A stretch of 64,000 nt of DNA. It comes from Nocardiopsis endophytica (GTDB lineage Bacteria; Actinomycetota; Actinomycetes; Streptosporangiales; Streptosporangiaceae). Both the position numbers and the translations under genes were made by a program. Below, one piece after another: positions 50,613-58,733 of this stretch. The notes beneath the pieces were generated by a model. That model was not told the DNA's origin, made no database searches, and saw nothing but the letters and a program-made list of their open reading frames with translations. The stretch covers positions 23,000-86,999 of the forward strand of contig NZ_JAQFWQ010000014.1 in NCBI RefSeq assembly GCF_027706725.1, given 5' to 3'. The first letter of the stretch is position 1; each line of letters begins with the position of its first letter.

Positions 50613-52409
50613 ATGAGCGGATTCACCACCCGGCCCGAGCTGCGCGGGAGCTTCGGGATGGTCGCCTCGACGCACTGGATCGCCAGTGCCGTCGGGATGT
50701 CCGTCCTCGAACGCGGCGGCAACGCCTTCGACGCGGCGGTCGCCGCCGGGTTCACCCTCCAAGTGGTCGAACCCCACCTCAACGGGCCCGGCGGTGAGGT
50801 GCCGATCATCTTCCAGGCCGCCGGAGAGCGCCCCGCCGTGCTCTGCGGGCAGGGCCCCTCCCCCGCCGCCGCCGTCCCCGAGGCGTTCGACGGGATGGGG
50901 CGGATCCCCGGCAGCGGCGTGCTCCCCGCCTGCGTCCCCGGGGCCTTCGACGCCTGGGCGCTGCTCGCCCGCGACCACGGCACCCTGCCGCTGCGCGACC
51001 TGCTCTCCCCCGCCATCGGCTACGCCCGCTCCGGCTTCCCCCTGATGCCGCAGATCACCGAGAAGATCGCCGCCGTCCGCCCGGTGTTCCTGGAGCACTG
51101 GCCCACCTCCGCCGAGGTGTGGCTGGACCGCGGCGGCGCGGTCCCCGACCCCCGCGGGTTCCACCGCAACCCCGCCCTCGCCGACGCCTACGAGCGGCTC
51201 CTGCGCGAGGCCGAGGCCTCCGCCCGCGGCCGCGAGGGGGTCTACGACGCCGCCCGCCGCGTCTGGCGGGAGGGCTTCGTCGCCGAGGCGATCCTCGACT
51301 TCCTCGCCGACCCCGTGCCCAGCGGCACCGGGGAGCCGCACCGGGCCCTGCTCACCGGTGACGACCTGGCCTGCTGGAGCGCCACCTACGAGGAGACCTG
51401 CAGCATCGACCACGCGGGCCTGACCGTGCACAAGACCGGGCCCTGGGGCCAGGGACCGGTCTTCCTGCAGCAGCTCCGCCTGGCCGAGGCCCTGGGAACC
51501 GGGGACGCCGACCCGCTCTCGGCCGACTTCGTCCACCTGGTCACCGAGGCCGCCAAGCTCGGCTTCGCCGACCGCGAGGCCCACTACGGCGACCCGCGCT
51601 TCGCCGACGTCCCCCTGGAGGCCCTGCTCTCGCACGCCTACGCCGCCGACCGCGCCGCGCTGGTCACCGCGCAGGCCTCCCTGGAACTGCGCCCCGGATC
51701 CCCCGGAGGCCGCTCCCCCTACCTGCCCGACCTGGAGTTCGACGCCGACGCGAGCGCCGCCGACCGCGCCGGGGGCGAGCCGACCGTGGAGCGCTCCGGC
51801 GCCCAGCGCGGCGACACCTGCCACCTGGACGTCGTCGACGCCGAGGGCAACATGGTGGCCGCCACCCCCTCCGGCGGCTGGCTGGCCAGCTCCCCCGTCA
51901 TCCCCGGCCTGGGGTTCCCGCTGGGCACCCGCGGCCAGATGTTCTGGCTCGACCCGCGCTCGCCCAGCGCCCTGGCCCCGCGCAAGCGCCCCCGCACGAC
52001 CCTGTCGCCGACGCTGGTCACCCGGGGCGGGGAGCCGGTGGCGGCGCTCGGCACCCCCGGCGGCGACCAGCAGGACCAGTGGTCGCTGACGCTCTTCCTG
52101 CGCCTGGTGCACGGGGCCGCCCACCCCCTGGAGGGGGACCTGCAGGCGGCGATCGACGCCCCCATGTTCCACACCAACTCCCTGCCCAGCTCCTTCTACC
52201 CGCGGGAGGTCGTGCCCGGCGAGCTGGTGGTCGAGGACCGCCTGGGCGCCGAGGCCATCGACGAGCTGCGCCGCCGGGGCCACCGGGTCACCGTCTCGGG
52301 CCCGTGGACCCTGGGGCGGCTGTCGGCCGTGGTCCGCGACCCGGCGAGCGGGGTGCTGCGCGCCGCCGCCAACCCGCGCGGCGCCCAAGGCTACGCGGCC
52401 GGGAGGTGA
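50613..52409 (+). CDS. Gamma-glutamyltransferase-family protein
   Basis: The 598-residue Ntn-hydrolase precursor has the predicted processing nucleophile Thr402 in QRGDTCHLDVVD, and SGGWLASSPVIPGLGF and LGTPGGDQQDQW as conserved blocks. There is no signal peptide, so it is cytosolic, unlike classical periplasmic GGT; related enzymes include cephalosporin acylase-like and oxamate amidohydrolase-like members. ATG at 50613 has AGGAGGGA 8 nt upstream. The substrate is uncertain. Confidence 0.87.
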   Translation: MSGFTTRPELRGSFGMVASTHWIASAVGMSVLERGGNAFDAAVAAGFTLQVVEPHLNGPGGEVPIIFQAAGERPAVLCGQGPSPAAAVPEAFDGMGRIPGSGVLPACVPGAFDAWALLARDHGTLPLRDLLSPAIGYARSGFPLMPQITEKIAAVRPVFLEHWPTSAEVWLDRGGAVPDPRGFHRNPALADAYERLLREAEASARGREGVYDAARRVWREGFVAEAILDFLADPVPSGTGEPHRALLTGDDLACWSATYEETCSIDHAGLTVHKTGPWGQGPVFLQQLRLAEALGTGDADPLSADFVHLVTEAAKLGFADREAHYGDPRFADVPLEALLSHAYAADRAALVTAQASLELRPGSPGGRSPYLPDLEFDADASAADRAGGEPTVERSGAQRGDTCHLDVVDAEGNMVAATPSGGWLASSPVIPGLGFPLGTRGQMFWLDPRSPSALAPRKRPRTTLSPTLVTRGGEPVAALGTPGGDQQDQWSLTLFLRLVHGAAHPLEGDLQAAIDAPMFHTNSLPSSFYPREVVPGELVVEDRLGAEAIDELRRRGHRVTVSGPWTLGRLSAVVRDPASGVLRAAANPRGAQGYAAGR

Positions 52410-52485
52410 CGCCCGGGCGACCGCCCGCCGGGTAAAAGATCGGCCCGGGCCCGTGTGCCGCCGCCGCACCCCGGGCCCGGGCGCC

Positions 52486-52491
52486 TAGCGT
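52486..52491 (+). promoter_or_regulatory. -10 box of leaderless poxB
   Basis: TAGCGT ends 7 nt before the poxB ATG (52499), so the transcript probably begins at or next to the start codon. Confidence 0.5.
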
Positions 52492-52498
52492 CCGGGGC

Positions 52499-54238
52499 AT
52501 GGCTACCGAGCGCATCGCCGACCAGTTGGTGCAGGTCCTGCTCGAAGCGGGCGCCGAGCGGATCTACGGCGTGGTGGGCGACAGCCTCAACCCCGTGGTG
52601 GACGCCGTGCGCCGCAGCGGCCGCCTGGAGTGGGTGTACGTCCGCAACGAGGAGGCCGGCGCGTTCGCCGCCGCGGCCGAGGCGCAGACCACCGGCCGGC
52701 TCGCGGTGTGCGCGGGCTCCTGCGGCCCCGGCAACACCCACCTCGTGCAGGGCCTGTACGACGCCCGGCGCAGCGGGGCCCCGGTCCTCGCGCTGGCATC
52801 GCAGATCCCGTCGCGGCAGATCGGCACCGACTACTTCCAGGAGACCCGCCCCGACCGGCTGCTGGGCGAGGCGGCCGACTACACCGTGCAGGTCGCCCAC
52901 TCGGGCCAGATGCCGCGGCTGGCGCGGATCGCGGTGCAGGAGGCGATGGGCGCCCCCGGCACCGCCGTACTGGTGCTGCCGGGCGACGTGGCCGACGAGG
53001 AGGCCTCCGCGCCCGCCGGGACGGCGGCCCCCTGCCTGGCGCCGGCCACCGTGCACCCCGACCCCGGGGCGGTGCGCGAGCTGGCGCGCAGGCTGGACGC
53101 GGCCGAGTCGGTGGCGCTCTTCTGCGGCGCCGGGGTGCGCGGCGCCCGCGACGCGGTGCTGTCGCTGGCCGACCGCCTCAACGCCCCGGTCGGGCACACC
53201 CTGCGCGGCAAGGAGTGGATCCAGTACGGCAACCCGTTCGACGTGGGCATGATCGGCCTGCTGGGCTACGGGGCGTGCCACGAGGCGCTGCACGAGGCCG
53301 ACCTCGTGCTGATGCTGGGGTGCGACTTCCCCTACGACGAGTTCCTCCCGGGCCGCGACACCGTCCAGGTGGACCGGGACGCCCGCCGGCTGGGCCGCCG
53401 CACGCCCCTGGTGCAGGCGGTCCACGGGGACGTCGGGGCGACCCTGGAGGAGGTGCTGCCGCTGCTCACCCGCGACCACCCCGAGCGGTTCCTGGTGTCG
53501 ATGCTCAAGCGGCACGAGCGCGCGCTGTCGAAGGTGGTGGAGGCCTACACGCACGACATCGAGCGGATGCGCCCCATCCACCCCGAGTACGCCGCGCGCC
53601 TGCTGGACGAGGCGGCCGACGACGACGCGGTGTTCACCGTCGACACCGGCATGAACAACGTGTGGGCCGCCCGCTACCTGTCCCCCAACGGGCGACGGCG
53701 CATCATCGGGTCGTTCACGCACGGCAGCATGGCCAACGCCCTGCCGCACGCCATCGGGGCGGCGTTCGCGGGAGGCGGCCGCCAGGTCGTGGCGATGGCG
53801 GGCGACGGCGGGCTGAGCATGCTCATGGGCGAGCTGCTGACGGTCGTGCAGTACCGCCTGCCGGTGAAGACCGTCGTCTTCAACAACGCGTCCCTGGGGA
53901 TGGTGAAGCTGGAGATGATGGTCGACGGCCTGCCCTCCTTCGGCACCGACCACCCGCAGGCCGACTTCTCGGCGATCGCCCGCGCCTGCGGGATGCCCGC
54001 GTGGCGGGTGGAGGACCCCGCCGGTGTCGACGGGGCCCTCCGGGAGGCGTTCGCGGCGGACGGCCCGGCGCTGGTGGAGCTCGTCACCGACTCCAACGCC
54101 CTGTCCATCCCCGCGCACATCAAGGCCGGGCAGGTGAAGGGCTTCGCGCTGTCCGCCGGGCGCACCGTGCTGGAAGGGGGCGTCGGGAAGATGCTCGACC
54201 TCGCGCGCTCTAATCTGCGGAACGTTCCGCGTCCCTGA
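52499..54238 (+). CDS. poxB: PoxB-type pyruvate dehydrogenase/oxidase
   Basis: Thiamine-diphosphate and FAD enzyme that oxidatively decarboxylates pyruvate to acetate with quinone or oxygen as acceptor. The 579-residue protein has VGDSLNPVVDAV, Glu in RNEEAGAFAAAAEA, CAGSCGPGNTHLVQGLYDA, and the TPP motif MAGDGGLSMLMGELLTVVQY ending VVFNN. The C-terminal region lacks a long amphipathic extension. It is convergent with the symporter, with a 29-bp overlap. Confidence 0.9.
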   Translation: MATERIADQLVQVLLEAGAERIYGVVGDSLNPVVDAVRRSGRLEWVYVRNEEAGAFAAAAEAQTTGRLAVCAGSCGPGNTHLVQGLYDARRSGAPVLALASQIPSRQIGTDYFQETRPDRLLGEAADYTVQVAHSGQMPRLARIAVQEAMGAPGTAVLVLPGDVADEEASAPAGTAAPCLAPATVHPDPGAVRELARRLDAAESVALFCGAGVRGARDAVLSLADRLNAPVGHTLRGKEWIQYGNPFDVGMIGLLGYGACHEALHEADLVLMLGCDFPYDEFLPGRDTVQVDRDARRLGRRTPLVQAVHGDVGATLEEVLPLLTRDHPERFLVSMLKRHERALSKVVEAYTHDIERMRPIHPEYAARLLDEAADDDAVFTVDTGMNNVWAARYLSPNGRRRIIGSFTHGSMANALPHAIGAAFAGGGRQVVAMAGDGGLSMLMGELLTVVQYRLPVKTVVFNNASLGMVKLEMMVDGLPSFGTDHPQADFSAIARACGMPAWRVEDPAGVDGALREAFAADGPALVELVTDSNALSIPAHIKAGQVKGFALSAGRTVLEGGVGKMLDLARSNLRNVPRP

Positions 54239-55718
54239 CCCCGGGCACGGGGACGGGCCCGGCCCCCGGCCGCCGCATGAGCGAGCCCACCACGCACACC
54301 AGCGTGTTCAGGGCCAGCCCGACCAGGCCGCCGTGGACGCCGTACACGTCCTCGACCCCGGCCAGGACCAGTCCGCCCGCGAGCGCCGCCCCGGCCGCCA
54401 TGCCCCAGAACACCGGCCCCTCGGCCAGCCGCTTCCAGTACAGGCCGAGGATGAACGCGGGCGCCACCTGGATGAGCAACTCGAACTTGAGCACGAAGAT
54501 GTTCACCAGCAGGGTGGGCGGGTTCCACGCCAGCACCAGCAGCACCGCGACGGCGGCCACGCCGACGCCCTTGCCGACCGCCACGGCCTTCTTCTCGTCG
54601 GCGCCGGGCGCGATGTGCCGCGCGTAGACGTCCTTGGAGATGATCGAGGACAGGGACAGCAGCACCGAGTCGGCGGTGGACACGATGGCCGCGACGACGC
54701 CGCCGAACAGCAGGATCATCATGACGTAGAAGAACACGTTGATCCCGGCGACCTCGTTGGCGATGAGCCCGACCAGCTGTTCGGATTCGGTGTCGTCCAG
54801 CCCGGGGAAGAGCCGGATGCCGATGAGGCCCACGGCGAACACCACGCCGGTGGTGACCAGGGGCATCCAGGCCATCCGGGACAGGGACCGCTTGAGGGTG
54901 CGCTCGCTGTCGGCCGCGTAGATGCGCTGTACCGCGTGCGGGTACAGGGCCGCGCCGATGCCGACCATCACCACCAGGGACAGCCAGTTGACCGAGTCGC
55001 GCACCGGCGGCACCGCCGCCTTCTCGGGCTCGTTGGCGATGATGTGGTCGACCACCCCGCCCAGGGAGCCCCCGGCCAGCCACAGCCCTCCGGCGAGCAG
55101 CACGGTGACGCCGACCAGGAGCGCGATGCCCTGCATGACATCGGTGAAGGCGACCGCCCGCATGCCGCCCATCCAGGAGTAGGCCAGCATCACCACGACG
55201 AATCCGATGACCGCCGCCTGGTAGGGGACGGTGCCGCCGGTGAGCCCGGCGATGCCGTGGCCCATCGCGACCAGCTGCTCCAGCAGGAAGTTGGCCAGCG
55301 CCCAGAGCATCAGCAGCGCGGCCAGCAGGGGGCCGCGGGCGCCGCCGAAGCGGTAGCGCATCCAGTCGGTCGGGGTCACGAACCCCTCGCGCTTGGCGAC
55401 GGTGTACAGCCGGGGCGCGAAGAGCAGGTAGCCGCCGATGATGGCGGTCATGAAGGTGACCGACTGCCACCAGGTGAAGCCGGACCGGTAGGCGGCCGGG
55501 GCGTAGCCGACCACGTTGTTGCCGCTGTACTGGCTGGCGTAGAGGGTGAAGAACAGGACGACCGCGCCCAGGTGGCCGCCCGCCAGGTAGTAGCTCTTCA
55601 GGCCGTCGCGCACGCCGGGCCGGCGGCGGCTCACCCAGAAGCCGATGCCCAGCATGATGACGGCGTAGGCGGTGAGGACGGCGATCCCGGGGGCGCCGCC
55701 GAAGGTCAGCTCGTTCAC
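54210..55718 (-). CDS. Sodium:solute symporter (SSS family)
   Basis: The 502-residue protein has about thirteen spans and typical SSS motifs (LKSYYLAGGHLGAVVLFFTLYASQYSG; AYSWMGGMRAVAFTDVMQG; IVSTADSVLLSLSSIISKDVY). It is expected to use Na+ to import a carboxylate, proline-like or pantothenate-like solute. The GTG at 55718 overlaps the stop of the upstream small membrane gene by GTGA. Convergence with poxB could hint at acetate or pyruvate as substrate, but that is speculative. Confidence 0.9.
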   Translation of the reverse strand: MNELTFGGAPGIAVLTAYAVIMLGIGFWVSRRRPGVRDGLKSYYLAGGHLGAVVLFFTLYASQYSGNNVVGYAPAAYRSGFTWWQSVTFMTAIIGGYLLFAPRLYTVAKREGFVTPTDWMRYRFGGARGPLLAALLMLWALANFLLEQLVAMGHGIAGLTGGTVPYQAAVIGFVVVMLAYSWMGGMRAVAFTDVMQGIALLVGVTVLLAGGLWLAGGSLGGVVDHIIANEPEKAAVPPVRDSVNWLSLVVMVGIGAALYPHAVQRIYAADSERTLKRSLSRMAWMPLVTTGVVFAVGLIGIRLFPGLDDTESEQLVGLIANEVAGINVFFYVMMILLFGGVVAAIVSTADSVLLSLSSIISKDVYARHIAPGADEKKAVAVGKGVGVAAVAVLLVLAWNPPTLLVNIFVLKFELLIQVAPAFILGLYWKRLAEGPVFWGMAAGAALAGGLVLAGVEDVYGVHGGLVGLALNTLVCVVGSLMRRPGAGPVPVPGVRDAERSAD

Positions 55719-55984
55719 GCGCCGCCCTCGCCTTCGTCCTCGTCGGCCATCGCCCACTGGGTCCGGCACACATGGCTCAGGTGGGCGGCCAGGGCGACGG
55801 TGAAGGCCATGCTCACCAGGGCCCACAGGGGGACGCCGAGGACGAGGGGGTGGACGGTCCCCGGCGGCCAGTACCAGGGCACCCCGCCGACGATGAGCAC
55901 GGCGGTCACGATCCACACCCACGGTCGGCGTATCGGTTCGCGGGGCGCGCGCGGGCGCCCGGCGTCCTCGGATGTACCGGTCAC
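55715..55984 (-). CDS. Small DUF3311-like membrane protein, symporter partner
   Basis: The 89-residue protein has two membrane helices (WVWIVTAVLIVGGVPWYW; PLWALVSMAFTVALAAHL) and charged ends. Its length and position immediately upstream of an SSS symporter with a GTGA overlap match the DUF3311/DUF485-like small partner found with such transporters. The GTG start has GAGGAGG upstream. It may stabilise or assist the transporter. Confidence 0.75.
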   Translation of the reverse strand: MTGTSEDAGRPRAPREPIRRPWVWIVTAVLIVGGVPWYWPPGTVHPLVLGVPLWALVSMAFTVALAAHLSHVCRTQWAMADEDEGEGGA

Positions 55985-56178
55985 ACCTGCCTCCTCGATC
56001 GTGGACCGTCAAAGCAGGGCAATGTTAGCCAGTTCACATCGTGGACAGTATGCAGCCCCGCCTCTGTGGGCCCCCGTGGGGCCGGAGGGGCGCCGGGGGG
56101 CGCCGAGGAGGGTCGGGCGGCCGGCGAGCGGGTAGGAGCCGGACGCCGGGCGCCGCCCGTGGGCCGGAAGGAGCGCGC

Positions 56179-56661
56179 ATGAACCTGGACATGGTCGTGG
56201 AGATCCCGCAGGGGTCGCAGAACAAGTACGAGATGGACCACCGGTCGGGCCGGATCCGGCTGGACCGCACCCTGTTCACCTCGACCCAGTACCCGGCCGA
56301 CTACGGCTTCTTCCCCGGGACGCTCGCCGAGGACGGCGACCCGCTGGACGCCATGGTGCCGCTGGAGCAGCCGTCGTTCCCCGGGTGCCTGGTGCGGGTG
56401 CGGCCGGTGGCGGTGTTCTGGATGCGCGACGAGAAGGGGCCGGACGCCAAGGTGCTGTGCATGCCGGCGGGCGACCCCCGCCTGGAGCACATCCGCGACC
56501 TGAAGGACCTGCCCGAGTTCCAGCGCCGGGAGGTCACCCACTTCTTCGAGATCTACAAGCTGCTGGAGCCGGGCAAGAGCTCGGAGGTCCGCGGCTGGCA
56601 GGACCGGAGCGCCGCGATCGCCGCCATCGAGGACGCGCGCGAGCGCGCCGGGGCGGGCTGA
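56179..56661 (+). CDS. ppa: Inorganic pyrophosphatase (family I)
   Basis: Hydrolyses pyrophosphate to phosphate. The 160-residue protein has VVEIPQGSQNKYE, the family signature DGDPLDAMV with three metal-binding Asp, and KDLPEFQRREVTHFFEIYKLLEPGK. The ATG at 56179 has GGAAGGAG upstream. It stands alone, convergent with the carboxylesterase. Confidence 0.96.
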   Translation: MNLDMVVEIPQGSQNKYEMDHRSGRIRLDRTLFTSTQYPADYGFFPGTLAEDGDPLDAMVPLEQPSFPGCLVRVRPVAVFWMRDEKGPDAKVLCMPAGDPRLEHIRDLKDLPEFQRREVTHFFEIYKLLEPGKSSEVRGWQDRSAAIAAIEDARERAGAG

Positions 56662-56691
56662 AGGAGCGGGCCGGAGGGCGGGCCGGCGCCG

Positions 56692-58224
56692 CTAGCGCGT
56701 CGCCGGGACCGCGTCCCAGAGCCGCCGGGTCTCCGCCCCGGGGTCCTCAACCAGGGACGACTCCGGGTCGGCGAACCGCCACACCGGTCGGCTCACCGGG
56801 TTCCACGGCGCCCACCCCGGGTCGCCGGTGCGGGCGAACCGCACCCAGGCGGACCGGATCTCGCCGGAGAGCCGCTCCGGCGGCGCGTCCCCCACCAGCT
56901 CACCGGCGCGCGGCAGGGTGTCGAACAGGAACGGCAGCTCGACCCCGTGGCAGGCGCCCAGCTCCCCGCCGAACCCCGGTGAGCGCCAGGCGAACTCGTA
57001 GCCGTAGGCGCGCACGCCCACCCGCGAGCGGGCCTCCAGCACCCGGTAGGCGGGGATGCGGAAGTACGCGTCGCCGAGCAGCGCCGTGTGGGCCTCCCCC
57101 GGGCCGCCCGGGTGCTCGGCGGTGTAGACGGCGGCCGCCTTGGCCTCCAGGCCCAGCCGCGCCACCGCGTCGGCCAGGTCCTTCTCGGCGCCGGAGCGGT
57201 GGGTGCCCGCCGGGACGGCGTAGCGCCGGAACTCCTCGGACGTGGTGCCAATGAGCAGGTCCACCTCGGCGCCGTCGCCCGCCCGCAGGCCGTCGACGGG
57301 GCGGCGGGTGACCAGCTCGCCGTCGACGACCGGCGCGAACGGCAGGGCGGCGGGGTGGGACAGCCGCTCGCCCCACACGGCCGGGTCGGGGCCGCCGGTG
57401 AACTCGTCGGCGATGGAGGCCTGGGCGTCCAGCAGCCGCGCGGCGGGCAGGCGGGACAGGACCGCGGCGGAGGCGGCGCGCACGCCCGCACGGCGGGCGA
57501 GGTGGGCGGCGACGCGCCGGGCGTCCCCGCTCCGGATGGCGTGGTGCCCGGCGCCGGACTGGGCGATGACGCGCCGGAACAGGCCGCGGGCGCGGGGCAC
57601 GGCCATGAGGGTGACCGCGGACATGGCGCCGGAGGAGTGGCCGAAGACGGTGACCTTGCGCGGGTCGCCGCCGAACCGCTCGATGTTGTCGCGCACCCAC
57701 TCCAGGGCGTGGATCTGGTCCAGCAGGCCGACGTTGGGGGTGCCGCCGTCGATCAGCGCGAAGCCCTCGGCGCCCACCCGGTGGTGGATCGCGACGGCGA
57801 CGACGCCCTCCCGGGCCAGGGCGGCGCCGTCGGTGACGGAGGTGGGTCCGAAGCCCGGGCCGGCGCCCGCGCCGGAGCCGCGGTGGAACCCGTCGCCGGG
57901 GATCCACACCATGACGGGCAGCCCTCCGGCCCCGGGGCCGGGGTCGGGGGTCCACACGTCGAGGTTGAGGTAGTCGTCACCGGGCACCCGCCGGTCGGGC
58001 AGGAGGGGGCGCAGGGCCGGGTCGGGGGACGGCGGCGGCGCGGGCGGGGTGGGCCCGGGGACGGTGGCGTCCCGGACGTCGTCCCAGGGGGCGGGGTGCC
58101 GCGGAGGGCGGAACCGCAGGTCACCGACCGGGGGCGCGGCGTAGGGGATCCCACGGAAGACCGCGACCCCACCGTCGAAGGCGCCCCGCACCCGCCCGGT
58201 GACGGTGTCCACCACCGGCTGCAT
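56692..58224 (-). CDS. Type-B carboxylesterase
   Basis: The 510-residue alpha/beta-hydrolase of the COesterase family has AVFRGIPYAAPPVGDLRFRPP, DYLNLDVWTP, nucleophile elbow GHSSG at 196-200 (Ser198), and GVELPFLFDTLP near the catalytic His. The usual oxyanion HGGG is PGDG here (WIPGDGFHRGSG). No signal peptide is seen. ATG at 58224 has GGGGAG 6 nt upstream. It likely hydrolyses esters or xenobiotics; the substrate is unknown. Confidence 0.9.
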   Translation of the reverse strand: MQPVVDTVTGRVRGAFDGGVAVFRGIPYAAPPVGDLRFRPPRHPAPWDDVRDATVPGPTPPAPPPSPDPALRPLLPDRRVPGDDYLNLDVWTPDPGPGAGGLPVMVWIPGDGFHRGSGAGAGPGFGPTSVTDGAALAREGVVAVAIHHRVGAEGFALIDGGTPNVGLLDQIHALEWVRDNIERFGGDPRKVTVFGHSSGAMSAVTLMAVPRARGLFRRVIAQSGAGHHAIRSGDARRVAAHLARRAGVRAASAAVLSRLPAARLLDAQASIADEFTGGPDPAVWGERLSHPAALPFAPVVDGELVTRRPVDGLRAGDGAEVDLLIGTTSEEFRRYAVPAGTHRSGAEKDLADAVARLGLEAKAAAVYTAEHPGGPGEAHTALLGDAYFRIPAYRVLEARSRVGVRAYGYEFAWRSPGFGGELGACHGVELPFLFDTLPRAGELVGDAPPERLSGEIRSAWVRFARTGDPGWAPWNPVSRPVWRFADPESSLVEDPGAETRRLWDAVPATR

Positions 58225-58415
58225 GATCGGCTCCCCTCCCGCGTTCCCTCCGGTCCTCACCCGTCCTACGGAGGTGGCGTTAAGGAGTCAATAGGGCGAA
58301 AGCCCTGGCGATGTCCTGTTCCGGACAGGAATGCCGGTCAACCGGGAATGACGCGAACGCGTGGTGCGCGTGGGAAGGATGGGGAGTGCCCCGGAGGCAC
58401 GTTCCGGACGGGGTG

Positions 58416-58464
58416 GCGTGGCCCCTTCGGCCACCCGGCGAAGGGCGGCCGAAGGGGCCCACGC
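58416..58464. other. Large hairpin (17 bp, one bulge)
   Basis: Arms GCGTGGCCCCTTCGGCC (58416-58432) and GGCCGAAGGGGCCCACGC (58447-58464) pair fully apart from one unpaired G. It is the strongest of four hairpins preceding the CRISPR array. It could be a terminator, a structured RNA or a repeat remnant. Confidence 0.65.
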
Positions 58465-58508
58465 GCGGGGGGATGAGCTGCGTGACAGCGAGGACCCAAC
58501 TGCGGACC

Positions 58509-58658
58509 GGTCCATCCCCGCACATGCGGGGAGCAGTTCACACGCCCCATCCGCTGGCCCAGCCGCGAGGGTCCATCCCCGCGCGGGCGGGGAGCTGAGT
58601 TCGCCGAGCTGCTGCTGTCCCTCGGCCGAGGGTCCATCCCCGCGCGGGCGGGGAGCTG
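58509..58658. CRISPR. Three-repeat type I-E-like CRISPR array, no cas genes nearby
   Basis: Repeats of 28-29 nt lie at 58509-58536, 58570-58597 and 58631-58658, with an exact 61-bp period (29+32, as in type I-E). Copies 2 and 3 are identical; each has GGTCCATCCCCGC, a short variable loop and GCGGGGAGCTG, so the repeat is internally palindromic. Copy 1 differs at the loop and 3' end (CACATG, GCAG), as a degenerate terminal repeat would. Two spacers are present. No cas gene is encoded in the window, so it is an orphan or a remote satellite. Orientation is not certain. Confidence 0.88.
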
Positions 58659-58733
58659 TCTCGTTGACCTGGGGTTCCAGGGTGGCGGAACCCCCGCTCG
58701 TGCAACTTTACGCTTCCTCTTTCCGCATCGCGG

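Larger units (their letters stand above)
58225..58733. other. 509-bp intergenic region with hairpins and a small CRISPR array
   Basis: No gene is supported. From left to right it holds a GNRA-loop hairpin AGGGC-GAAA-GCCCT (58293-58306), a TCCTGT/ACAGGA hairpin (about 58313-58329), GTGCC-CCGGA-GGCAC (58386-58400), a 17-bp stem with one bulge (58416-58432/58447-58464) and then the CRISPR repeats. Overlapping open frames in all directions reflect the GC content, not genes. Confidence 0.7.
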
